A DNA stretch of 64,000 bases from Martinezella tropici (GCF_003287875.1 NZ_QMKK01000025.1:131501-195500), one strand, 5' to 3'. Positions 1-11,175 are shown, numbered from the stretch's first letter. Notes: a model not told the origin generated them from the letters alone. Made by a program: numbers and translations.

Positions 1-71
1 ACATCGATGACCTGTTCCGACAGCAGCAGGCGCTCCGGAGAAACCAGTTCGAAATTGAAATTGTCAGCCAT
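1..71 (-). CDS. atpC: F1Fo ATP synthase epsilon subunit, 5' part only
   Basis: Only the first 23 or so codons are in the window; the rest lies before position 1. The visible N-terminus begins MADNFNFELVSPERLLL, the usual opening of the epsilon subunit beta-sandwich in rhizobia. Epsilon sits on the central stalk with gamma and couples rotation to catalysis, and it can inhibit ATP hydrolysis. The gene is last in the visible atpHAGDC order, 77 bp after the atpD stop on the same strand, which supports the call. The C-terminal helices cannot be judged here. Confidence 0.93.
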   Translation of the reverse strand, partial: MADNFNFELVSPERLLLSEQVID

Positions 72-148
72 GGCCCGTCACTTCTCGATTGTCTTATTCG
101 CAAGGCAAAGGCGCGCGGACAAGGCCGCGCGCCGATGGATTGGCCTGA

Positions 149-1597
<1,449 letters not shown>

Positions 1598-1603
1598 CTA
1601 ACC

Positions 1604-2488
1604 TCAGAGCGCTTCCGCGCCCGAAATGATTTCAATCAATTCCTTGGTGATCTGTGCCTGGCGCTGACGGTTGTAGTTCAGCGTCAGCTTGTTGATCATC
1701 TCACCAGCGTTGCGCGTCGCATTGTCCATCGCGCTCATCTTGGCGCCCATCTCGCCGGCGACGTTTTCGAGCAACGCGCGGAAGATCTGAACGGAGATGT
1801 TGCGCGGGATCAGGTCCGCGAGGATCGAAGCCGCATCCGGCTCGTATTCATAGACGGCGCCCTTGTGGGCCGCATCTTCTTCGACGACGGCGGGAGCCGA
1901 AGCCGGAATGAGCTGCTGTGCCGTCGGGATCTGGCTGATCACCGACTTGAATTCGGAATAGAACAGCGTGCAGACATCGAATTCGCCGGCTTCGAACATC
2001 TCGATGATGCGCTTGCCGATGGCGTCGGCATTGTCGAAACCGATGCGCTTGACGTCGCGCAATTCCTTGCGCTCGACGATCAGCGAGGCGTATTCGCGGC
2101 GAAGGACGTCATAGCCCTTCTTGCCGACGGTGAAGATCTTCACCGTCTTGCCTTCGGCCAGAAGCTTGCGGGCATGATCGCGGGCAAAGCGCGAGATCTG
2201 CGAATTGAAACCGCCGCACAAACCGCGCTCGGCCGTGCAGACGACGAGCAGATGCACATCGCTCTTGCCTGTTCCGGTCATCAGCAGCGGCGCGCCGTCA
2301 GCATCGCTGACGGCAGCCGAGATATTGGCCAGAACAGCGGCCATGCGCTGCGAGTAAGGCCGGGCGGCCTCGGCCGCCTCCTGCGCACGCCGAAGCTTCG
2401 CCGCGGCGACCATTTTCATCGCCTTGGTGATCTTCTGCGTCGCCTTGACGGAGGCGATCCGGTTTTTCAGATCCTTGAGTGAAGGCAT
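1604..2488 (-). CDS. atpG: F1Fo ATP synthase gamma subunit
   Basis: Gamma is the rotating central shaft of F1. The 294-residue protein starts [19 protein letters not shown] and has the long N-terminal helix ([18 protein letters not shown]) and the C-terminal helix ([21 protein letters not shown]) that together form the coiled coil inside the alpha3beta3 ring. The middle holds the Rossmann-like domain, including the segment [14 protein letters not shown]. Length and ends match the family. It lies between atpA (28 bp upstream) and atpD (24 bp downstream) on the same strand. Confidence 0.98.
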   Translation of the reverse strand: MPSLKDLKNRIASVKATQKITKAMKMVAAAKLRRAQEAAEAARPYSQRMAAVLANISAAVSDADGAPLLMTGTGKSDVHLLVVCTAERGLCGGFNSQISRFARDHARKLLAEGKTVKIFTVGKKGYDVLRREYASLIVERKELRDVKRIGFDNADAIGKRIIEMFEAGEFDVCTLFYSEFKSVISQIPTAQQLIPASAPAVVEEDAAHKGAVYEYEPDAASILADLIPRNISVQIFRALLENVAGEMGAKMSAMDNATRNAGEMINKLTLNYNRQRQAQITKELIEIISGAEAL

Positions 2489-2516
2489 CCTTGATCCGTC
2501 CTAGAGCTTGGCCCGA

Positions 2517-4046
2517 TTACGCGAAAGACTTGGCGAAGCTGTCGAGAGCAGCGGTGAGCTTGCCCTTCGTCGCGTCGCTGATGGCCTTTTCGGTACGGAT
2601 GGTGTCGAGGATGTCCTTGCCTTCCGAGCGGAGGTACGACAGCAGGCCCTGCTCGAACTTACCGACCTGAGCAACAGGCAGCTTGTCGAGGTAGCCATTG
2701 ACGCCGGCGAAGATCACCGCAACCTGCTCTTCCGTCTTCAGCGGCGAGAACTGCGGCTGCTTCAGGAGTTCGGTCAGGCGAGCACCACGGTTCAGCAGGC
2801 GCTGCGTCGCCGCATCGAGGTCCGAACCGAACTGGGCGAAGGCGGCCATTTCACGATACTGGGCGAGTTCACCCTTGATCGAGCCGGCAACCTGCTTCAT
2901 CGCCTTGATCTGAGCGGACGAGCCGACGCGCGAAACCGAGAGACCGACGTTAACGGCCGGGCGGATACCCTGATAGAACAGGTCGGTTTCAAGGAAGATC
3001 TGGCCGTCGGTGATCGAGATCACGTTGGTCGGAATGAAGGCCGAAACGTCGTTGCCCTGCGTTTCGATGACCGGGAGAGCGGTGAGCGAACCAGCGCCCT
3101 TCTCGTCGTTCATCTTTGCAGCGCGCTCGAGGAGGCGCGAGTGCAGGTAGAAAACATCGCCCGGATAAGCTTCGCGGCCCGGCGGGCGGCGCAGCAGCAG
3201 CGACATCTGACGGTAGGCAACGGCCTGCTTGGAGAGGTCGTCATAACCGATCAGGGCGTGCTGGGCGTTGTCACGGAAGTATTCGCCCATGGCGCAGCCG
3301 GCGAACGGAGCCAGGAACTGCATCGGAGCCGGATCGGAAGCGGTCGCCGCAACGATGATCGAGTACTTCAGAGCGCCGCGCTCTTCGAGAACCTTGACGA
3401 ACTGCGCAACAGTCGAACGCTTCTGGCCGACGGCGACGTAGACGCAGAAGAGCTTTTCGCTGTCCGGACCGTTATCCTGAATGGACTTCTGGTTCAGGAT
3501 CGTGTCGAGGATGATGGCGGTCTTGCCGGTCTGACGGTCACCGATGACGAGCTCGCGCTGGCCGCGGCCAACCGGGATCAGAGCGTCGATGGCCTTGAGG
3601 CCGGTCGACATCGGCTCATGAACCGACTTGCGCGGAATGATGCCCGGAGCCTTGACGTCGACGCGCGAACGGCGGGTCGCATTGATCGGGCCCTTGCCGT
3701 CGATCGGGTTGCCGAGCGCGTCGACAACGCGGCCGAGAAGTTCCGGACCGACCGGAACATCAACGATCGCGCCGGTGCGCTTGACGGTGTCGCCTTCCTT
3801 GATGTCACGGTCGGAGCCGAAGATAACCACGCCGACATTGTCGGCCTCGAGGTTCAGCGCCATGCCGCGGATACCGCCGGGGAATTCGACCATTTCGCCG
3901 GCCTGAACATTGTCCAGACCGTAGACGCGGGCGATACCGTCACCGACAGAGAGAACCTGGCCGACTTCGGAGACTTCAGCTTCCTTGCCGAAGTTTTTGA
4001 TCTGATCTTTCAGAATTGCGGAAATTTCCGCGGCGCGGATATCCAT
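2517..4046 (-). CDS. atpA: F1Fo ATP synthase subunit alpha
   Basis: Alpha is the non-catalytic nucleotide-binding subunit alternating with beta in the F1 ring. The 509-residue product begins [16 protein letters not shown], has a P-loop GDRQTGKT at about 169-176 and the conserved [20 protein letters not shown] segment near residue 290, and ends with the helical C-terminal domain. Length is standard. The ATG shares one base with the atpH stop (TGATG), so the two genes are probably translationally coupled, as is common in this operon. Confidence 0.99.
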   Translation of the reverse strand: MDIRAAEISAILKDQIKNFGKEAEVSEVGQVLSVGDGIARVYGLDNVQAGEMVEFPGGIRGMALNLEADNVGVVIFGSDRDIKEGDTVKRTGAIVDVPVGPELLGRVVDALGNPIDGKGPINATRRSRVDVKAPGIIPRKSVHEPMSTGLKAIDALIPVGRGQRELVIGDRQTGKTAIILDTILNQKSIQDNGPDSEKLFCVYVAVGQKRSTVAQFVKVLEERGALKYSIIVAATASDPAPMQFLAPFAGCAMGEYFRDNAQHALIGYDDLSKQAVAYRQMSLLLRRPPGREAYPGDVFYLHSRLLERAAKMNDEKGAGSLTALPVIETQGNDVSAFIPTNVISITDGQIFLETDLFYQGIRPAVNVGLSVSRVGSSAQIKAMKQVAGSIKGELAQYREMAAFAQFGSDLDAATQRLLNRGARLTELLKQPQFSPLKTEEQVAVIFAGVNGYLDKLPVAQVGKFEQGLLSYLRSEGKDILDTIRTEKAISDATKGKLTAALDSFAKSFA

Positions 4047-4612
4047 CAGCCGACCTCTTTCAATGCAAGCTTAAGGGTGGAGAGTTTGGTGCGAAGGGAC
4101 GTATCGATCTGACGCGAACCGACCTTGACGATCAGGCCGCCAAGGATCGACGGATCGACGGTGACGGCAATCGTCACGTCCTTGCCGGTGACGCCCTTCA
4201 GCGCCGCCTTCAATTCATCTTCCTGCGCCGGGGTCAGCGCATGGGCCGAGGTGACCTCGGCGGAAATCTCGCCGCGATGCTGGGCGGCGATGATGCGGAA
4301 AGCCTTGATCATGCCCGGCAGCGCAAAAAGGCGCCGGTTGCTGGCCACAAGCTTCAGAAAATTGGTGACATAGGCACCAAAGCCGACCTTCTTTGCCAGC
4401 GCCTCGATCGCGCCGACCTGCTCTTCAGCCGAAAAGACCGGGCTGAGGACGAAGCGCTTCAGATCGTCGCTTTCATCGAGCATGACTTGGAACCGATCGA
4501 GATCGGCGGTCACCGCCGGTACGGCAGCCTCTTCAAGGGCCAATTCGAACAGCGACGAGGCATATCGTTCTGCAACGCCAGAAACATGCTGGGATGTGTC
4601 TGCCACGGGCAC
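4046..4612 (-). CDS. atpH: F1Fo ATP synthase subunit delta
   Basis: Delta (the OSCP equivalent) ties F1 to the peripheral stalk. I place the start at GTG 4612, giving 188 residues beginning [25 protein letters not shown]. An AGGGA sits just upstream of that GTG, and the length fits alphaproteobacterial delta subunits. A TTG six codons earlier (4630) is possible but has no better ribosome-binding site. The C-terminal part ([20 protein letters not shown]) is the conserved delta signature. It is the first gene of the operon; the promoter must lie in the 260 bp between it and the DUF4345-like gene. The Fo genes are elsewhere, as usual in alphaproteobacteria. Confidence 0.97.
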   Translation of the reverse strand: MPVADTSQHVSGVAERYASSLFELALEEAAVPAVTADLDRFQVMLDESDDLKRFVLSPVFSAEEQVGAIEALAKKVGFGAYVTNFLKLVASNRRLFALPGMIKAFRIIAAQHRGEISAEVTSAHALTPAQEDELKAALKGVTGKDVTIAVTVDPSILGGLIVKVGSRQIDTSLRTKLSTLKLALKEVG

Positions 4613-4874
4613 AAAATTCCCTGATTTCAACCCAAGAACCGAACTTCCGGGTGACGGAAGCCATATGTCCTTGAATTCGTTTTGATTTCCCCCAGAAATC
4701 AGCAGGAGTGCGCTCCCACCTCATCCGAAATTCGGGGTTCGTCTAACATAGGATATTGAGACTCGCAACACGCGTAATCGACGAATACGCCATTCGGGCG
4801 AATTTATGATGGCAAAATTCAAAAAGCATGGGGATAGCGCGGCCGAAAAAGCCCGCATCGGCGCCATTTTCAGC

Positions 4875-5258
4875 TCAAATGTAGCCGAGACCGTAGAGAA
4901 AAGGTAGCGCAGCAAGAATCGCCTGCACAACCAGAAGGAGAAGGCTCAAAAATACACTGCCCCGATCGGACATCAGCGACAGGATGCGACCGAACACCGC
5001 GACGCCGAAGGAAGCACCGAGCGCGAGATAGATCATCGGCTGCGCAAGCAGGATCGCCACCAGCCCGAAGCCAACCATGAAGCCGCCGGCGGAGCGCGCC
5101 TCCGCATAGGCCTCCGACCGGCCCTCCTTCACCTGCAGCCTGAGGAAGCGGTAGGTGTAACCCGGCGCAAACATCAGGAAGAGGCCGATCAGCGCCGTGG
5201 CGGCAGCCGAACAATAGGCAAGCCGCTCGCCGAATTCTGTCGGAAAATAAAGCTCCAT
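4875..5258 (-). CDS. small integral membrane protein, DUF4345-like
   Basis: A 127-residue hydrophobic protein with about four predicted membrane segments (roughly 14-34, 58-76, 78-95 and 103-125) and a short basic loop (RFLRLQVKEGRSEAYAEARSAGG) between the first and second. The pattern resembles the DUF4345 family of four-helix membrane proteins, but I make that match from general appearance only. It is on the same strand as the ATP synthase operon and ends about 260 bp before atpH, so it may be a separate unit or a leader gene. No catalytic motif is visible. Function unknown. Confidence 0.75.
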   Translation of the reverse strand: MELYFPTEFGERLAYCSAAATALIGLFLMFAPGYTYRFLRLQVKEGRSEAYAEARSAGGFMVGFGLVAILLAQPMIYLALGASFGVAVFGRILSLMSDRGSVFLSLLLLVVQAILAALPFLYGLGYI

Positions 5259-5401
5259 CGGTCGCCCTCAAATCAGCCCAAATCAAATCAATCACAGGAG
5301 GAGATCGACATATGGCATGAAGCGCAGGAAGAGGGAATACGGAATGAAAGCACTTCGTCGCAGGATATGCGTAACTGCGTTAATGTTTTGAAAATACGTA
5401 G

Positions 5402-5443
5402 ATTATCCCTTTTTTTATGTTATTCTTGAGGAAAGGGGATAAT
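5402..5443. promoter_or_regulatory. first of two tandem dyads upstream of the nucleotidyltransferase gene
   Basis: Half-site ATTATCCCTTTT (5402-5413) faces its inverse AAAGGGGATAAT (5432-5443). It lies in an AT-rich stretch about 75 bp upstream of the proposed start at 5518. The same half-site recurs in the second dyad, so this is probably an operator array and not a terminator. It could also fold as an RNA hairpin if transcription starts upstream. Confidence 0.6.
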
Positions 5444-5475
5444 TTGCCGCTGACGCCGCCTCTTTGCGGAGGAGA

Positions 5476-5518
5476 ATTTATCCCCTTTTAGCAAGATATT
5501 TTTCCAAAAGGGATAAAT
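5476..5518. promoter_or_regulatory. second tandem dyad, overlapping the ribosome-binding site of the nucleotidyltransferase gene
   Basis: ATTTATCCCCTTTT (5476-5489) is opposite AAAAGGGATAAAT (5506-5518); the arms match over 13 bp except for one extra C. The right arm contains the AAGGGA that would serve as the ribosome-binding site for TTG 5518. A protein bound here, or the RNA hairpin, would block initiation. TTATCCC start points are 75 bp apart between the two dyads and the arms are 32-33 bp apart, close to whole helical turns. Confidence 0.6.
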
Positions 5519-6573
5519 TGTTTTATTTCAGCGAATTAAAGAGCGATCAAATAAGGCAGACCATCGATACGGAGCAGCTGTTCGAGGCGTGGCTTGCCGT
5601 AAATGCCGAGTTGTCCCATCGATTTGCAGGCGCCATGGCGTGGAAAACGGTTTCCGGACGCGACTACCTTTATCGCAAGGCAAAGACCGCATGGAAATCA
5701 CTTGGCCCACGCTCTTCCGACACTGAGCGAACTTACCACCAATTTCATGAGGGAAGAAACGAACGTCGGCAGCACTTGGCCACATTATCAACCAAGCTCG
5801 ACGAAATGGCGGCCATCAATCGAGCTATGCGACTTGGCAGAATGCCATTAACAACCGCGCGTATTCTGCGGGCGCTCAATAGGGCCGATCTTATCGGTAG
5901 CGCTCTGGATATTGTCGGCACGAATGCGCTTTTTCTCTATGAGAGACTTGGCGGCATCAGGATCGACAGCGGCCTTCTCGCAACCGGCGACATCGATCTG
6001 CTTTTCGACGCGCGAACAAACCTCAATCTTTTGCGAAGGAATATCGGCGCGGAAGGGTTGATGGGTATCCTACGCACTGCCGACAAATCGTTTCATTCAC
6101 TTGGTAAGCGGAGTTTCCGCGCGGCAAATAAGGATGGATATCTTGTCGATTTGATCGGCCCCATGCCATCGCATCCCATTAGCAATTCAAGACCCGCCAG
6201 TATTGGTCAGAATGAGGATGATCTGGCTGCCGTCGAAATAGAGGGCCTGCAATGGCTGGTTAATAGCCCTAAGGTGGCGGCCATTGTCCTTGATGAACGC
6301 GGCTACCCCGTACAATACACCTGCCCCGATCCTAGAAGTTTTGCCTTGCACAAGCTTTGGCTTTCACGCCGGGAAGATCGTGACCCACTGAAGAAACTCC
6401 GCGATGAAGCGCAGGCTCATGCGGTCGCAGACATGATAGGCCGTTATCTGCCGCATCTTCGATTTGAAGACCCCGTACTCGGCGCTATTCCGAAGGGCCT
6501 GCGAAAGTTGTCTCATGAGTTGGAACAAACAGTCTCGAAGTCGCCAGACGATAAAATCGAGCCGAATTGGTAG
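5518..6573 (+). CDS. GSU2403-family nucleotidyltransferase-fold protein
   Basis: A 351-residue protein resembling the GSU2403 group of the DNA-polymerase-beta nucleotidyltransferase superfamily, distantly related to AbiEii/MenA toxins. Visible marks are the N-terminal FSELKSDQIRQTIDTEQLF segment, VGTNALFLYERLGG, and the acidic pair in TGDIDLLFDAR expected to bind metal. I chose TTG 5518 because AAGGGA precedes it and family members start near this FSEL region; an upstream TTG at 5464 would add 18 residues. Base composition looks lower in GC than the flanks. It is alone on the plus strand between two minus-strand core regions and ends 2 bp from the priA stop. No AbiEi-like partner is visible. 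Substrate and role are unknown; a toxin or defence role is only inference. Confidence 0.8.
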   Translation: MFYFSELKSDQIRQTIDTEQLFEAWLAVNAELSHRFAGAMAWKTVSGRDYLYRKAKTAWKSLGPRSSDTERTYHQFHEGRNERRQHLATLSTKLDEMAAINRAMRLGRMPLTTARILRALNRADLIGSALDIVGTNALFLYERLGGIRIDSGLLATGDIDLLFDARTNLNLLRRNIGAEGLMGILRTADKSFHSLGKRSFRAANKDGYLVDLIGPMPSHPISNSRPASIGQNEDDLAAVEIEGLQWLVNSPKVAAIVLDERGYPVQYTCPDPRSFALHKLWLSRREDRDPLKKLRDEAQAHAVADMIGRYLPHLRFEDPVLGAIPKGLRKLSHELEQTVSKSPDDKIEPNW

Positions 6574-6575
6574 CC

Positions 6576-8807
6576 TCACAGAAAGCTTTGCGGATCGATA
6601 TCGAGCTGCACCTGCACGGAGCCGCGCTCCTTTGGGGATTGCGCCAGCATCGCGCGCAGAAAACCCTGCATGTCGGAATTGCGCCGGCCGTGCACGAGCA
6701 GTCGGAAGCGATGGCGGCCGCGCACCAGCGCGATCGGCGCTTCTGCCGGACCGAGCACCGAAATACCCGAAACCTGCGGCGCCGCATTGCGCATGCCGCG
6801 GGCGTGGGTTTCGGCATCCTGCCTCGTGTCGGCCGAGACGATGATCGAGGCGAGCCGGCCGAAGGGCGGCAAGATGGCCCTCTCCCGCTCCGAAATCTCC
6901 CGCTCGTAAAAGGCGCTGGCATCGCCCGAGACGATCGCCTGCATCACCGGGTGTTGCGGCTGGTAGGTCTGCAGCAGACCATGGCTCTTGAGGCCGGTTC
7001 GCCCGGCGCGTCCTGTCACCTGCGACAGGAGCTGGAACGTCCGCTCGGCGGCGCGCGGATCGCCATTCGCCAGGCCAAGATCCGCATCGACGATGCCGAC
7101 CAGCGTCATCAGCGGGAAATTGTGTCCCTTGGCGACGAGCTGCGTACCGATGACGATATCAGCCTCGCCCTTGGCAATGGCGTCGAGCTCCAGTCTCAGC
7201 CGCTTGACGCCGCCCATGATGTCGGAGGAGAGCACGATCGTCCGCGCCTCGGGGAAATGCCGCTCCACCTCTTCCGCGATACGCTCGACGCCCGGACCGC
7301 AGGCAACGAGATGGTCGAGCGTGCCGCATTCGGGGCAGGCCTCCGGCGTGCGCTCGGCATAGCCGCATTGATGGCACTGGATCTGGTTGCGGAAGCGGTG
7401 CTCCACCAGCCAGCTCGAACATTGCGGGCACTGGAAGCGATGACCGCAGACGCGGCAGAGCGTCAGCGGCGCATACCCGCGCCTGTTGAGGAACAGCAGC
7501 GCCTGCTCGCCCTTGGCAACCGTCTTACCGATCGCGCGGATCATCACGGGCGAAAGGAAGCCCCCGCGCTCTGGCGCATGCCGGCGCATATCGATCAGAT
7601 GCAGGTCGGGAAGAGCCGCATCGCCAAAGCGCGTCGGCAGGTGGATTGTCGTGTAGCGCCCGCTCTGGCCGTTCACCTGACTTTCCACTGATGGGGTCGC
7701 CGAGACCAGCACCACGGGAAAATCACCGATGCGGCCGCGCACCACGGCCATATCGCGCGCATTATAATAGACGCGATCCTCCTGCTTGTAGGCAGGGTCA
7801 TGCTCTTCATCGACGATGATGAGGCCGAGATCCTCGAAAGGCAGGAAGAGCGCCGAACGCGCGCCAGCCACGACCCGCACCTCGCCGGTGACCGCCTGGC
7901 GCCAGACTTTCTCGCGCATGCGCGGCGCAAGATCGGAATGCCATTCGGCCGGCTTGGCGCCGAAGCGATCCTGAAAACGCTCCAGAAAGCTTGCCGTCAG
8001 CGCGATTTCCGGCAGCAGGATCAGCACCTGCTTGCCACGCCTCAGCGTTTCGGCGATGGCCTCGAAATAGACCTCCGTCTTACCGGAGCCGGTAACGCCG
8101 TCGATCAGGGAAACCGCGAACTCGCCCTTGCGGACATCGGCCAGGATCTCATCGGCCGCATCCTTCTGCGGCCCCTGCAGCCGCGACGCGGTGAATTCCG
8201 GATCGGGCTTGGCGACGACGGGCGGCGGCGGCAGGAAGATGGTCTCGAAAATGCCCTGCGCGATCAGCCCATCAATAACGCTGGTGGACACACCCGCCGC
8301 ATGCGCGAGCCCGGTGCGTGTCCACGACAATCCATCGGCGGCAATCTCCATCACCTTGGCGCGAGCCGGCGTCAGCCGCTCCGGCTGCCCGCCGATGAAG
8401 CGCAAGCCTTCGATCATCGGCTCGGGGTCGAAGGCGGCCGGCGCTCGAAGCGCCATGCGTGCCACCAGCCCCGGCGGCGACAGCGTATAGGCGGCAACCC
8501 AATCGATGAAATCGCGCATATGCTTGCCGAGCGGCGGGCAATCGAACACATGGCTGATCGGCCGAAGCTTCTTCGGATCGACACCGCCATCATCCTCGCC
8601 ATCCCAGACGACGCCGATCACCTGCCGCGGCCCGAGCGGCACCTGCACGACCGAACCCGGCTCCACCGCCAATCCCTCGGGCACGGCATAGGAATAGGCC
8701 CGCGGCGCCGGCATCGGCACGAGAACGGGAACCGTACGGCTCATCATAGACTTCGCGGGCGCCGCCTCGAAAAGCGCACCGAACAGATCGGAAGAATCTT
8801 TGCTCAT
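6576..8807 (-). CDS. priA: primosomal replication protein N' (PriA helicase)
   Basis: PriA is a 3'-to-5' superfamily 2 DNA helicase that reloads the replisome at stalled forks and D-loops. With the ATG at 8807 (MSKDSSDLFGALFEA) the product has 743 residues. It shows the N-terminal 3'-end-binding domain, Walker A GVTGSGKT at about 237-244, the Walker B box DEEH, and the zinc-binding insertion CRVCGHRFQCPQC followed by CHQCGYAERTPEACPECG. Motifs V and VI (GTQLVAKGHNFP, QVTGRAGR) are intact. It follows the AAA ATPase gene by 49 bp on the same strand. An earlier start at 8873 is less likely because the extension has no family character. Confidence 0.97.
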   Translation of the reverse strand: MSKDSSDLFGALFEAAPAKSMMSRTVPVLVPMPAPRAYSYAVPEGLAVEPGSVVQVPLGPRQVIGVVWDGEDDGGVDPKKLRPISHVFDCPPLGKHMRDFIDWVAAYTLSPPGLVARMALRAPAAFDPEPMIEGLRFIGGQPERLTPARAKVMEIAADGLSWTRTGLAHAAGVSTSVIDGLIAQGIFETIFLPPPPVVAKPDPEFTASRLQGPQKDAADEILADVRKGEFAVSLIDGVTGSGKTEVYFEAIAETLRRGKQVLILLPEIALTASFLERFQDRFGAKPAEWHSDLAPRMREKVWRQAVTGEVRVVAGARSALFLPFEDLGLIIVDEEHDPAYKQEDRVYYNARDMAVVRGRIGDFPVVLVSATPSVESQVNGQSGRYTTIHLPTRFGDAALPDLHLIDMRRHAPERGGFLSPVMIRAIGKTVAKGEQALLFLNRRGYAPLTLCRVCGHRFQCPQCSSWLVEHRFRNQIQCHQCGYAERTPEACPECGTLDHLVACGPGVERIAEEVERHFPEARTIVLSSDIMGGVKRLRLELDAIAKGEADIVIGTQLVAKGHNFPLMTLVGIVDADLGLANGDPRAAERTFQLLSQVTGRAGRTGLKSHGLLQTYQPQHPVMQAIVSGDASAFYEREISERERAILPPFGRLASIIVSADTRQDAETHARGMRNAAPQVSGISVLGPAEAPIALVRGRHRFRLLVHGRRNSDMQGFLRAMLAQSPKERGSVQVQLDIDPQSFL

Positions 8808-8856
8808 TGCGCCAGACCATGCCCCGGACAGACAAAAAAGAAAACCCGGATTGCCG

Positions 8857-9993
8857 CTACTCGTCGTCATCATCGATCTCGCCAGTCGACCTCATGCCGT
8901 CGATCCAGGTGGAGCCGTCCTCGCGGATCACCCGGCGCGGCTTCGCGCCGCAGCGTTCGCGCACGGCCTCGGCCAGACGTTCGGAATGGGTAACGATCCA
9001 GATCTGGCTCGTCTTTGCGGCCTCAGCGATCATGTCGGCAAGCGGCACCAGCATGTCGGGATGCAGGCTCGCCTCCGGCTCGTTGAGCGCGATCAGCGGC
9101 GGCAGGCGGTAGGACATCAAGGCGGCGGCGAGACCAAGGAAGCGGATCTGGCCATCGGAGAGCTCGCGCGGCTGGAAGACGCGATTGGGAAACTCGGGCA
9201 GCATCAGGCCGAAATCCGCCGTTTCCTGTGGCTCCGGCACCACGAGCCGCGCCCCTCCGAGCGCTGCGGCAAGAACCCGGTCCAGCTCGACAGTATCCTC
9301 GCGCGTATGGACGAGGGTTGCGAAAACGGCGGCGATATTGGCGCCATCCTCATCCAGCATGGGAGACGTCACGGCAAGGCAAGGCGCACGCAGTGGCGAG
9401 CCGCGATCTGTGCGGAAGCCGTGGTAGAATCGCCAGGCGTCAACGGCGCGCCGGAACGTGCCGACCTCGGGAAAATGACCGGCATCACCCAGCAACGCGA
9501 CCGCCGTTTCGGAAGTCAGGGCGTTCTCGGGATGCGGCTGCATGCGGCCGCTCACGCCGCGCACGGAAATGCCTGGCCCGTCGCGCTTCATCATCGTCAC
9601 CGGCCGCCGCCCGGTCTCGACCGAAAGCTCCTCGGCCTTGACCTGCGGCTCCAGCGGAAAGCCGGCGGAGGCGCAGGGCGGCCGCATGCCCGCTTCGATC
9701 CAGTAACGGAACGTCGCCGCCCGTTCCATGTCGAGCAGCTCGATATCGAAGCGGATACGAGGGGACTCATGCGAACGCCGCTTGCCCGACCACATGGCCG
9801 AGAACATCCCGCCTTCGCTGGAGATTTCATGCGCCAGCCGGCCACGAACCGCCGCCTGCACGAGCTGCAGCGAACGATAGAGATTGGACTTGCCCACCCC
9901 GTTCTCGCCGATGAACAGATTGACATCGGAAAGATCCATGCGGATCGAGCGCAGGGAACGATAATTCCGGGCAAACATGGAGCGTAGCTGCAT
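8857..9993 (-). CDS. ABC/SMC-type AAA ATPase, RecF-like, unknown function
   Basis: A 378-residue ATPase of the AAA_21/SMC-like kind. It opens with MQLRSMFARNYRSLRSIRMDL, typical of RecF/OLD-like ATPases, then has Walker A GENGVGKS at about 29-36, an ABC signature LSDGQIRFL, Walker B PPLIALNEPEASLHP and an H-loop in IVTHSERLAE. It is too short to contain the long SMC coiled coil, and no TOPRIM domain follows, so it is not OLD or full RecF. The C-terminus is acidic (EIDDDDE). ATG 9993 is preferred; a TTG at 10023 would overlap the acyltransferase stop. Its place between an acyltransferase gene and priA suggests co-transcription. A link to DNA repair or defence is possible but unproved. Confidence 0.85.
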   Translation of the reverse strand: MQLRSMFARNYRSLRSIRMDLSDVNLFIGENGVGKSNLYRSLQLVQAAVRGRLAHEISSEGGMFSAMWSGKRRSHESPRIRFDIELLDMERAATFRYWIEAGMRPPCASAGFPLEPQVKAEELSVETGRRPVTMMKRDGPGISVRGVSGRMQPHPENALTSETAVALLGDAGHFPEVGTFRRAVDAWRFYHGFRTDRGSPLRAPCLAVTSPMLDEDGANIAAVFATLVHTREDTVELDRVLAAALGGARLVVPEPQETADFGLMLPEFPNRVFQPRELSDGQIRFLGLAAALMSYRLPPLIALNEPEASLHPDMLVPLADMIAEAAKTSQIWIVTHSERLAEAVRERCGAKPRRVIREDGSTWIDGMRSTGEIDDDDE

Positions 9994-10019
9994 GCCACGC
10001 GGTTTAGCCGATTCCCCTG

Positions 10020-10964
10020 TCAAAGAGAATGCGAAACCAGGGGTTCATCCTGCTTTGGGGGCACAAGCGGCGAGAAGGTTGCGTTTCCATCCGCTGCAAG
10101 ATCGAAGACCGTATGCTTCTCCAGCGCCTTCGTCACCTCGTTGACGTCGCCGTCCAGATGCTCGACGGGGATGAGATTGCCGACAAGGAAATCGAACCGG
10201 TCGCCGCGCTTGTTGAGCAGCTCGTGGAAGACGGTCATGTCGCGCAGCTCTGTCGACCATTTGGCGAACCAGTAGAACAGGCCGGAATTGCGCGCCGTCA
10301 GATGCACGGGCAGGATCGGCAGATTGTATTTCCGCGCCAGACCCACGGCCGAGGTCTTCCACGGCCGCTCATTCAGCTTGCCGTTCGCCCAATAGGCGAT
10401 ACGGCCGGATGGGAAGAGCACGGTGACCTTGCCCTCCGCCACGGCACGGTTGGTCAGCTGCAGCGTCTCGCGCGTCTTCGGCTTGCTCTTATATTCCTCG
10501 CGCCACTCCACAGGGATGATCATCTCGGCAAAGCGCGGGTTGACGCGTACCGCATCGCGATTGGCAAAGATCATCATATCGGGCCGGCGCGATTTCAGAA
10601 GATCGAAGACAGCGACGCCATCGGCAATGCCTGTGGGGTGATTGCTGACGAGGATGAAACCGCCCGAAGCGGGAATGCGGTCGGCATGGGTCACGCCGAT
10701 ATCGAGCCGCAGCAAGTCGCTCATATATTCGAAGCACTGGAAGCCCGAAAGCTTGGCGACATCATCGGCGAATTCGATCGCCTTGTTGTAGCGCAGCAGC
10801 GTGTAGAGAAACGGGCGCATGAACGGCCAAAGCGGATTGCGCACGATTTTTTGCCCGCGCTCTGCGATCAGAGTATCGACAATATGCCCGGGCTGACCCT
10901 GGGACACCAAAGCGATTGCTTCTGCAATCTGTCCCAGTGCAGTTATCGACCCGCGGCGTGCCAT
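10020..10964 (-). CDS. PlsC-like 1-acylglycerol-phosphate acyltransferase family protein
   Basis: A 314-residue protein with the acyltransferase block NHPTGIADG and the later FPSGRIAYW and ILPVHLTARNSG motifs of the PlsC superfamily. The histidine and aspartate are separated by five residues (HX5D), the spacing seen in hemolysin-like and ornithine-lipid acyltransferases, not the four of classical PlsC. It would transfer acyl groups to a glycerolipid or aminolipid at the inner membrane; the substrate cannot be told from sequence. The start MARRGSITALGQ at 10964 is preferred over 11036. Its stop is 26 bp before the ATPase start, so the two genes are probably one unit. Confidence 0.85.
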   Translation of the reverse strand: MARRGSITALGQIAEAIALVSQGQPGHIVDTLIAERGQKIVRNPLWPFMRPFLYTLLRYNKAIEFADDVAKLSGFQCFEYMSDLLRLDIGVTHADRIPASGGFILVSNHPTGIADGVAVFDLLKSRRPDMMIFANRDAVRVNPRFAEMIIPVEWREEYKSKPKTRETLQLTNRAVAEGKVTVLFPSGRIAYWANGKLNERPWKTSAVGLARKYNLPILPVHLTARNSGLFYWFAKWSTELRDMTVFHELLNKRGDRFDFLVGNLIPVEHLDGDVNEVTKALEKHTVFDLAADGNATFSPLVPPKQDEPLVSHSL

Positions 10965-11175
10965 GAAGTGTCCTGAATGGTTGGGAAATATTCTATCGCA
11001 ATCGAATATGATCGAAGCATGACAAGCGCCTCGCATATGGAAGGCGAACCATCCGAGATTCGGAATCGACCATATGCAGTTTCATTGAAGTCGAGCTGCA
11101 TCCCCGTAGCACGAAAGGAAAACGCGCCGGAAGCAGCGGGAAAGTTAGCGATTCCATAACCTTCCTTCCTTCAAA

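Noticed and set aside
4809-4907. 32-codon plus-strand frame between atpH and the small membrane-protein gene
   Set aside because: Composition looks protein-like but it runs into the opposite gene and has no ribosome-binding site.
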